From Stephanodiscus triporus (Eukaryota; Bacillariophyta; Thalassiosirophyceae; Thalassiosirales; Thalassiosiraceae), in assembly GCA_036939755.1 (NCBI GenBank), contig JALLAZ010000526.1, positions 1 through 26,266 of the forward strand: a stretch of 26,266 nt of DNA. The letters are read 5' to 3'. How positions within the stretch are numbered: position 1 is the stretch's first letter; the number at the start of each line of letters is the position of its first letter. Both the position numbers and the translations under genes were made by a program. A model generated the notes under the pieces. The model searched no databases. It saw only the letters and a program-made list of their open reading frames with translations, and was not told the origin of the DNA. Shown piece by piece: positions 19,420 through 26,266 of this stretch.

Positions 19420-19878
19420 CAGCATGAACTGAAAAAACGTGGCTTAATCTTAATGCCAGGAGGCCTATGCTTCAGCAAAGAACTACTAATCAGCCGGGAC
19501 GAGGGACTCCACTGTGATGACTTCACGTGTCTTCTATACTCAAAACTTATCAACCAGCTTCCGGAATCCTGAATTGTTGAGATCATCAGCAGTGCAGTTG
19601 CAATCGAGATGGAATTCGTCGTCGATGCCCTCCCTGTCGAACTGATCGGAATGACCTCCACTATGTGGTATAACTACATCAAATTCTGCGCCGACCGACT
19701 CCTCCTATGCCTTGGCTGCAACCGTCACTTCAAAATTGGGAACCTGTTCAAGTGAATGGAAATGGTTAGCCTTCAAGGCAAAACAAACTTCTTTGAGAAA
19801 CGCATCGGAGAGTACTCCAAATCGGATGTTGGCGTTGACTGTGCTGACCAATCCTTTGCCCTTAACACTAGCTTTTGA
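19420..19878 (+). pseudogene. Decayed ribonucleotide reductase small subunit (R2), C-terminal part
   Basis: The frame reads [33 protein letters not shown], stop, then IVEIISSAVAIEMEFVVDAL, PVELIGM, FCADRLLLCLGC, then stop, then SLQGKTNFFEKRIGEYSKS and a terminal SFALNTSF. This follows the C-terminal 165 or so residues of eukaryotic R2, which makes the diiron-tyrosyl radical for dNTP synthesis. The iron ligands in DEGLH are kept. The N-terminal two thirds, including the radical tyrosine, are absent. Two in-frame TGA codons break it (19570-19572, 19753-19755) and the C-terminal tail that docks R1 is altered. Extra residues (G, L, D and IL) appear as in-frame insertions; no frameshift is needed. 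It is a truncated copy of an R2 gene presumably located elsewhere. Confidence 0.8.
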
Positions 19879-19922
19879 CACCCCCTCTCTATAATTCATC
19901 TCTCATCACCTCCTTGCATGTT

Positions 19923-20312
19923 TCATGTTACAATATTTTTGTTCCAGTTGGAAACACACACACACACACACATTTCCACACTTGTTGCTTCCTGAGGCTT
20001 ATTGAGTACAATGCAGTTCATACAGGACTTTCCGGTGGATAAAGGATCGGCTATCGCTATCGGTTTTGCGAACAGATATTCACTGACACAACCAGCTTTA
20101 GTGATCATGTACTTGAGTGCCAGCCAAGATCCTTCACCATTGTACTTGTCTGGATCAAATCTGTAGAATGATGCATTCCAACCCGTGGGAAAAGAAGAGG
20201 GCTGATTTGTGGCACCAACTGGAGTTGACACATCAGAACCCTTTGTCGCTGAGGATATATCAAGGAATTCATCACCATCAGGATAACGATGGTTGATGTT
20301 TATACATTTGAT
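19923..20312 (-). other. Orphan open frame without ATG, possible gene fragment
   Basis: The minus-strand frame is open for about 130 codons between stops and has protein-like composition, for example HRYPDGDEFLDISSATKG, PTGWNASFYRFDPDKYNG and GSWLALKYMITKAGCVSEYL. No ATG lies in it; the only early start is a GTG at 20231. The 3' end runs into a CA/GT microsatellite that encodes a Cys-Val run. It could be an exon, or a fragment of a decayed element; I do not recognise the family. Confidence 0.3.
19954..19972. repeat. CA/GT microsatellite
   Basis: A perfect run of about nine AC dinucleotides lies at the 3' end of the orphan frame. Confidence 0.85.
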
Positions 20313-20895
20313 TCACTGATAAGATGGCATATGTCATTAGTAACATCCAAATAACTCATGGTGATGGTGATGTATGAATTCATAGGTACAAAGGTAAGAT
20401 TTCATGTCAAGAGGTTTGATGTGTTGAAAAATACCAATTCGTATGACGGACATATGAATATGTATCAACAGATTGGATGCATGGAAAGATACCAAAAAGA
20501 TATGAATTCATATGATGGATGGGGTACAATGCTCAGAGATTGGATTTGTATGTGGTGAATTAATTTGATATGAATTCACCCACCAAAAGAAAATTATGAG
20601 ATGTGAGTAGAGGAGAAAAAGAACACATGCCACATCATAAAATGGCATCTGCTAAAAATCTTCCGGTGTCAGGGCGGAAGTTTACCAGAGTGGCAAGCGT
20701 CACAAAGAAAAAGGATTGTCACAGAGACATAGGCAAAAAATCAAAAAATGACTGATGAAATTCAGGGATAGAAAAGAACATGCGAAGTCATATCTCGCAG
20801 GAAAGAGACTAAAATTGAATAAAAACTGTCAAAAATTGGGACTCCCCATTACGCCCCAGGTATGCAGGAATTCGTAGAATAGGAAACACAAAAAA

Positions 20896-20931
20896 TCAGA
20901 TGCGATCCACGATAATTCAGATGCGATCCGC
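20896..20931. repeat. Tandem-like 15-nt direct repeat, period 21
   Basis: TCAGATGCGATCCAC (20896-20910) and TCAGATGCGATCCGC (20917-20931) differ at one base and are 21 bases apart. Confidence 0.75.
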
Positions 20932-21388
20932 AAAAAGAGATGGAACAAATTGGAATACATAGGAGAAAATGCGGAAAACCATCCAAAAAAGAGATGGTAC
21001 GATTTCATCCAGTGTGCATAACATAAGACTGGTAAAGTTAAAAGAAGACATTGAGTGTTTTGGCGGGGACAAAAAATGGATGAAATTTTGGTTTAATAAC
21101 TTGTTGGGCCAATTTTTGATCCAACCCATCATTCGATTCTTGTTAGTCTTGTTGTTCTTGCGAGTGGAATGGTTTTTGTAGGAAAATGCTGTGGGGAGAA
21201 ATTGGGATTCTCCATTTGGTCCATTTCTTGCCAAAAACTCAAAAAGGTACAGTATGTACAGTACCTCTACCGTCACAAACAAACAGTTGTGTGCATGCAA
21301 GGAACAGAAAAAATGGCAAAAAATCATCCACCAAAAGAACACAACATGGGACCCTCGACCACCTCCTGAAAAATAAGCAATGTCCCCT

Positions 21389-21464
21389 TTTATACTTATC
21401 ATAAGTGGAAACGATGTCCCCATTTATGCTTATCACCTCTTGATATCGTCTTTTATGCTTATCA
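21389..21464. repeat. Three spaced copies of TTTATRCTTATCA
   Basis: The 13-mer occurs at 21389-21401 (R=A), 21423-21435 (R=G) and 21452-21464 (R=G), with start-to-start spacing of 34 and 29 bases. The first two copies are preceded by ATGTCCCC/ATGTCCCCA. This is probably a short degenerate tandem repeat. Confidence 0.7.
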
Positions 21465-21584
21465 GAGTGTGGAAAAAACTTTAATTGAGTTGACTCAAAA
21501 CAGGGCAATTTTTAAGAAAGGTCTATCCAGTTTGATTTTTTGCTCTCACCAAAACAATGATGTCTCCTTTTAACTTTACCTGTC

Positions 21585-22076
21585 TTACTATCTCCTTGTT
21601 GGTTAGGGTCAATATAGCGCCCCTTAGACAAGTACATTAGAAATACTAATAACCCCACCTCATCGACCCCTCCAGTCAATTCTGACATCACCACCATGTT
21701 CCCTGTCCCCGATTTAGTCTACAGAGATACTTTGTTGGTTGGCGTACCATAATTTTTTGCAGAGTTATGGCGTCCAACAGCACAACCATTGTGTTTTCAC
21801 ACAAGAAACAGTCACCCTAACTCCACGATGAGTAGTGTTCCGACTACTCCCTCAACTCTCCCTCCCGGCGCCACCCCCCCTGCCCCCCCTCGTTGCCAAC
21901 ACCCATGAGACGACAAACGTGGCGTTGGCGACGTCAAATTCATCCGGCGGGCCAAACGGTGCCCATTGTTTTGTCATCATTGCATCATCATCACACATCG
22001 TCTTCGACGCAACGCACATTCATCCGCGTAGGGTCACTATGGGCACCGTAAGATCTAACCAACAAGGAGATAGTAA
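21585..22076. repeat. 492-bp segment bounded by perfect 22-bp inverted repeats
   Basis: TTACTATCTCCTTGTTGGTT plus AG at 21585-21606 is the exact reverse complement of 22055-22076. The segment between has no convincing gene; the plus frame at 21835-22119 is Pro/Thr/Ser-rich without a domain. No clear target-site duplication flanks the repeats, so a transposon identity is open. The two copies may also be oppositely oriented fragments of one dispersed repeat. Confidence 0.6.
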
Positions 22077-22233
22077 CCCCTACACAACGAGCGATTCAGC
22101 GGCCTCGCACCTCATCTAATCTTTGTTGAGGATGGAGGTGATAGAGTAGGTTTTTAGACGTGCTCAGATTTTTCTCTTGGAGTTGCACTTACTCCAATAT
22201 TATGTTCAATCTTTATCTAGGTAGTGAAGAAAA

Positions 22234-23960
22234 CTATAATGGAATACTACCCAGTGCGACGTACACGACCCTCTTATCACCCTCAACATTTTCAACTGTC
22301 AACGTAATCTGCTCTCCGTCGACTTTCTTTTTCATTTCATTCGCAAACTCTTTACCGTTTGAAATATCCTTCCCTCCGACCATTATGATGCGATCGCCTA
22401 TTTCGACGCTACCATTGACCAAGGAAGCGGCGTTGATAACACCGGTGTCTTGAGTTCCATCCTGATTGTGAATTAACGGCGAGTTGGCGGCAACGGCCAT
22501 GACAAACGCTCCCGCGCCAATCCCATCGGCATTTGATGTATTACTTCCAGCGAGGCGTTTGCGCAAAGATTCTTCAAGAGATGACGTGGCCACTTCAACC
22601 CCTAACCATCCCCTGCCCTTTCGCTTGACTAATCGTAATTGTCGTTCCTTGTCCAATTCCACAATGAGATCGGTGCGCTCTTTGACATAATCACCTGGTA
22701 CTGCAAATCCTATTCCTGCACTGCTGCCAGAGGTGGTGACGATCATGGTACTATAACGAAAAGAACATGATAACAGCTCACAGGGGTGAGCCCATATTAA
22801 ATGAAGGACTCAATAAAAAACAGGATAGCATCTTCGCTAACTCACTTGACACCCACCACTTTGCCATTCAACGTCAAGAGTGGCCCGCCAGAATTCTGTG
22901 CCGCAAAAAGTGAATGAATTATGAGAAATCAACTAATTCAATAAGCGAACTTTGAACCAAACTATCCAGAGAAATTCTCACTTACTCCAGGGTTAATAGC
23001 GGCGTCAGTCTGTATGCAATTCTTAATTTCGTTCCCGGCCACGCCGGTTACCGAACGACCTAATGCGGAAACCAAACCAGCTGTGATCGTCCGATCGAGG
23101 CCGAAAGGATTGCCTATCGCCAGTAGGGACTGCCCAACTAGAAGATCCGAGGAGGAGCCATACGTTAAAGGCTTCAACGATGGCGGCGGATCGCTGATCT
23201 TCAGTACAGCCACATCCAATTCTTTGACCACATCAACGATATCGCATTGACGATAAGATGCCAGTCCACCGATTGCGTCGCCATCGCCATCGGTGCCAAA
23301 TCGGACATAGACCTGGGCAGGAAGACTGTCACTACTTGAGGTTTCATTCAATAAGGTATCTCTACCAGAGATGGCGCTGACTGTGCCATTAATTATGCTT
23401 TGAAAGTTGTCCATCATTTTCGAATCTCCACCAATAGGAGAATCCTTTATTCTTTTCGTCGTATTACTCGCTAGACCATTCCAAAATGTATCATATTGAA
23501 TGATGGCCATGTTGGCCTCGTACGCTCGTTGGATCACGTGATAATTCGTCACGATGTATCCTGCGGAGTCGACGACGAATCCTGAACCCGATCCGAGGGC
23601 CATGCCCCTCGGGAGTTTTTGTCGCCTCCGTCGTTCTTCGTCATCCTCCTCCCTCCCGCGGGCCAGCGGTTGCCTCGACCGCTCGCTAATGCTTCCGCCC
23701 ATGGGCTTAAGCACTGACGTCACGTACACCACGCTCTTGCTACAGACGCGATGGACGTTTACTACGGCACGCTCCTCGGGCGTGAGTCCGAGGGAATCGT
23801 CCAGTTCGGAAGCCCTGACCGAAACCGTCACATCGCTCGTGTCGCCGCTCGACGAGGCCAACTTGCTCGCGAATGCCACGCCCTGGCGAGTGGGGGCGGC
23901 GCAGCGGAAGGCAACAGCCGCGCGAGATAGGAGAATAAACAACAGCAGCGCGACAGTCAT
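22234..23960 (-). CDS. DegP/HtrA-type serine protease with PDZ domain, probably plastid
   Basis: The gene has three exons: 22986-23960, 22846-22895 and 22234-22750. The introns are 90 nt (22896-22985, GTAAGT donor, CAG acceptor, phase 0) and 95 nt (22751-22845, GTGAGT donor, TAG acceptor, phase 2). Splicing restores AINPG|NSGGPLLTLNGKVVGVN|TMIV, the unmistakable HtrA active-site loop; the unspliced ORF ends early. The product has 513 residues. The catalytic triad is H141 (TNYHVI), D249 (ELDVAVLKI) and S327 (GNSGGP). IGNPFGLDRTITAGLVSALG is also typical. A PDZ domain lies at about 370-505 (RGWLGVEV, INAASLVNGSVEIGDRIIMV). A signal peptide ends in AVAF (15-18), suggesting entry to the complex plastid. 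An insertion of about 70 residues lies between the His and Asp motifs. Such Deg proteases degrade damaged thylakoid or lumen proteins. Confidence 0.92.
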
Positions 23961-24184
23961 TGACCCAATAGGCTCGGCGGGATGAGAATGGAACTACTCT
24001 AGGTAGTACGATACACATGAACATGCTAGATACCTCAGCGACCTATCGTACCTAAGTAGGGTACGAACGATATCTACTCTTACAATGAGAGAACGAGTCT
24101 GATCTTGTTACTTAAGTCTTTCATACTTAAAACATATCTATTCCACCTATCTATTATCTACTAAACATGTGAAATCTTGCTTAA

Positions 24185-24288
24185 CATCTAATATCTTACT
24201 TAATTTCCTCCATTTTTCCTATGATTCCTACGTACAAACGTTGTCATCTAATATCTTAATTAACATCTAATACCTTACTTAACATCTA
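24185..24288. repeat. 19-nt repeat family CATCTAATAYCTTAMTTAA
   Basis: Copies lie at 24185-24203, 24245-24263 and 24264-24282; the last two abut exactly, and a partial copy follows at 24283-24288. Copies differ by one or two bases. Confidence 0.75.
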
Positions 24289-24420
24289 CTCCAGCAGAAC
24301 ACTTAACGGCCTACATTTTTAATACAACTTCCTCTGCTCTCAATGCAAATCAGCCAATTATGGTATCTAGTATTCATACTTAGAGTAGATGTACTACAGA
24401 TTCCGAATCAATCGATTTCT

Positions 24421-24470
24421 CCCACCTCGAGTGGGAGATCCCCCAACCCCAACACGAGTGGGGGATCTCC
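24421..24470. repeat. Overlapping hairpins around GGAGATCCCCCA
   Basis: GGAGATCCCCCA (24434-24445) and TGGGGGATCTCC (24459-24470) form a perfect 12-bp inverted repeat with a 13-nt loop. CCCAC (24421-24425) and GTGGG (24431-24435) form a second, smaller stem sharing its edge. The same bases can also be read as two direct CGAGTGGGRGATC copies. Confidence 0.75.
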
Positions 24471-25060
24471 AACTCGTATGTTCATGTACCAGAAGCTACG
24501 GATAAGTTCGTAGAATCTAGAAGTACGATAGATAGTACAAGGAAAAGGCTTGTTCTCCACGTCGTGGTTGTCACTTGCCGCCTCCGCCTACACGGCGGGG
24601 ACATCAGCGAGCAATGCAGGGGAGGTATGGTGGGATGCGGTGCGTGGCCGTCGTTGGGGGCGTCGACCGCGGTCATCATCATTGTCCTCGTTGAATCCGT
24701 GGTGCAGCGCAAGCGGCCGTCAACGACAGATGCACCGTACCATCAAGGAGGATCAGTACACAGCTTTGTGAAACATTGTCAACATCGACTCAAGTGACAA
24801 TGACAAAAACGACAGGGTGGGTGCCCAGTGATCGACGTTGTCTTTGTCGTTGTCCGGCGTCGACGCCCTGGACTTCTTGTCCCTCATCAATCATCAACAA
24901 CGCCACCCCCCCCGTCAGCGCGTGCATGACGACATCCGTCGTACCTCCTCCTGTCCTGCCGTGACCTGGCGTGGAATGGGATGGCATGAGCCTTGTCAAC
25001 GCAATCTCCTGCAATCCCAATCCCGTCTGCCTCGTGACGTTGCTCTCCGATAGCGCTCGT

Positions 25061-25716
25061 CATCCCAATCTCATGAAGGCATGTAACTACCACAATCCCG
25101 CGTTATGCATAAGGCTCAGGGAGTTGTACGGCAACGTGACCAAGATGGCCGAGGTTTGGCGTCAGGCAACCATGAGGTCAAAAATGCCCTAGTTCCTAAG
25201 GGGGAACGAAGAGAGGAACACGATGGACGCTGATGCCAACATGTACTTTGGGGAGAAGATACGTTTGAAGAACGTGACAAGGCAGTATGAGCAAATGATG
25301 GAGGAGTATCCTGAGAGCATGGGGAGGGTGCTCATGCTATACGTCAGAATGACCATGAACGGCAAGCCCCTTCAGGTGTTCATGGACTCCTGTGCACAGT
25401 CGACCATCATGAGCTCCACGTACGCGGACCGTCTTGATCTGCTCCACCTGGTTGATATGCGTGGGGATGGGGAAAATCCTTGGCAGGGTGCATGTCGTGG
25501 AGATGGTCATCGGGGGGTGGATATTCCTGTGCTTGGTGACGATCATGGACAGCGAGAAGGGGTTGAGGGACAAGAACATGGATTGCCTGTTCGGGCTTGA
25601 CATGCTAAGGAGGCATCGGTACTCAATCGACATGGGGGGGGAACGTCCTAAGGCTCTGGATAGACGCAGGAGGTGAGACGATGGAGGTGCCATTCCTGCA
25701 CGAGAAAGACCTGCCA
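25061..25716 (+). pseudogene. Decayed DDI1 (retroviral-protease-like ubiquitin shuttle) copy
   Basis: DDI1 carries proteins to the proteasome and has a retropepsin-like aspartic protease domain. The copy follows the DDI1 order: a helical part (HPNLMKACNYHNPAL ... MAEVWRQATM), a linker, EEYPESMGRVLMLYVRMTMN, GKPLQVFMDSCAQSTIMS, HLVDMRG, then in another frame GKILGRVHVVEMVIGG and LFGLDMLRRHRYSID, then in a third frame NVLRLW...FLHEKDLP. Defects are a TAG stop at 25190-25192, a deletion with frameshift near 25461-25475, and a frame change at the G8 run 25634-25641. The active-site DSG is DSC (25385-25393). The conserved stretch that should follow LVDRR is missing. The G-run change could be a base-calling error, but the stop and deletion together indicate a dead copy. 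Confidence 0.8.
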
Positions 25717-26266
25717 ATGAGCAAGGGTGGCACAAGAGAGAAGGGACACGGACAAGGAGGAGGACGATGACAGCAGGGGGGGGGAAGATTAGAGACAAAG
25801 ATCCCGGGAGGGGGGGGGCAAAGGAGGAGTGAGGGTGCGCGTTGTGTTGGACAATGTGCCCAAGTTTGGCGATGTCTCACACGGTGGGGGGGGGGCTTGT
25901 CCGGCAATGAAGCATTTACCTTCAAAAGGTGCCCTGTCATTTCCCCCCTCATCCCTTGTGGCGTCCTTTGCATCTCGTCACTTTCTGCGCATTCGGCGCC
26001 CGTCATATCCGTGGAAATGAGTTGTCAGGAGCAAGATGCTTGTCCGTCATACTCAAGGTGTGTGTGTAGCGTGGAGATGCGGCAATGGCGCCACAACTGT
26101 ACAGCAGGAGAGAAAGTGCAGCATAGTATCAATTTACTCTAGGATAAATTATTTTAAAGTCTGTTCCTTGTTGCAACCCTTCTCTTGTCGACAGCCACCA
26201 GAGTGTTCAGGTAGGGGCTGCACTGATAAAAAAGTACTCTAGCTATCGTACGAACCCAAAAAAAGT
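25717..26266. other. Poly-G-rich stretch at right edge
   Basis: No gene is supported. G runs of 9, 9 and 10 occur at 25776-25784, 25810-25818 and 25886-25895, in addition to the G8 in the DDI1 copy. The last 30 bases contain TACTCTAGCTATCGTACGAA, which resembles the TACG-word spacers elsewhere. Short frames here have no recognisable domain. Confidence 0.4.

Larger units (their letters stand above)
20313..21584. other. AT-rich gene-poor stretch with short repeats
   Basis: No gene is supported. The longest frame (minus, 20917-21423) is hydrophobic and aromatic from A/T-rich DNA, with no domain. Repeats include three or more ATGAATTCAT-like palindromes (about 20373, 20502, 20570), the 15-nt pair at 20896-20931, two AAAGAGATGG copies (about 20935 and 20987) and the TTATCA series at 21389-21464. 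This looks like decayed repetitive DNA. Confidence 0.45.
23961..24970. other. Repeat-containing spacer upstream of the DegP gene
   Basis: No gene is supported in these 1010 bases. The first 500 are AT-rich and hold the DegP promoter side, CCTAAGTAG and TACG words (24003-24075), a 19-nt repeat family (24185-24288) and paired hairpins (24421-24470). The second half is GC-rich and could be eroded 5' sequence of the DDI1 copy, but no ubiquitin-like domain can be read with confidence. Confidence 0.4.

Noticed and set aside
19570..19755. TGA codons of the R2 copy read as selenocysteine
   Set aside because: Neither position is a known selenocysteine site in R2, no SECIS-like hairpin was seen downstream, and the N-terminal two thirds are missing.
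20917..21423. 168-residue minus-strand ORF rich in Phe and Ser
   Set aside because: Bias reflects AT-rich repeated DNA; no transmembrane pattern consistent with a family and no splice context.
25223..25600. Retrotransposon protease
   Set aside because: The retropepsin-like motif first suggested a retroelement, but the helical part before it and the LFGLDMLRRH and FLHEKDLP parts after it follow the cellular DDI1 order, and no reverse transcriptase is present.

Overview
The window looks like nuclear DNA of a photosynthetic stramenopile, most likely a centric diatom. Two proteins carry an N-terminal signal peptide followed by an A-x-A-F motif, the diatom-type targeting signal for a secondary plastid. 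There is a very large PPR protein of a kind common in diatoms. Introns are short (85-213 nt) with GT-AG ends. RABL2 and DNAAF1, both cilium/flagellum genes, point to a lineage with flagellated cells, which fits centric rather than pennate diatoms. Species cannot be fixed from the sequence alone.

Layout. 1-2375 (-): the visible part of a Crypton-like tyrosine recombinase gene, running off the left edge. 2376-3152: gene-free spacer rich in inverted repeats. 3153-4457 (+): mitochondrial pyruvate dehydrogenase E1 beta (2 exons). 4760-5425 (-): RABL2-type GTPase. 5869-8147 (+): INCENP of the chromosomal passenger complex (4 exons) with a SAP domain. 8313-9104 (-): unknown Cys/His-rich protein. 9213-10772 (+): DNAAF1, the axonemal dynein assembly factor. 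10850-12541 (-): cold-shock-like domain plus NUMOD3-like repeats. 12996-13844 (+): probable plastid GNAT acetyltransferase. 14239-19173 (-): one PPR gene that appears as two ORFs but is joined by a 99-nt intron. From about 19.2 kb gene density drops and the DNA becomes more AT-rich: a decayed ribonucleotide reductase R2 copy (19420-19878), an orphan open frame, short repeats, a plastid DegP/HtrA protease (22234-23960, -, 3 exons), a repeat-rich spacer, and a decayed DDI1 copy (25061-25716) followed by poly-G tracts.

How the genes relate. These are unlinked eukaryotic housekeeping genes, arranged in alternating convergent and divergent pairs with small gaps (77-450 bp) up to 19 kb. The divergent pairs RABL2/INCENP and Cys-His protein/DNAAF1 probably share promoter regions. 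Mitochondrial (PDHB, possibly PPR), plastid (GNAT, DegP), mitotic (INCENP) and flagellar (RABL2, DNAAF1) functions are represented. All gene models were read by eye from frames, splice signals and remembered family motifs; no database search was possible.
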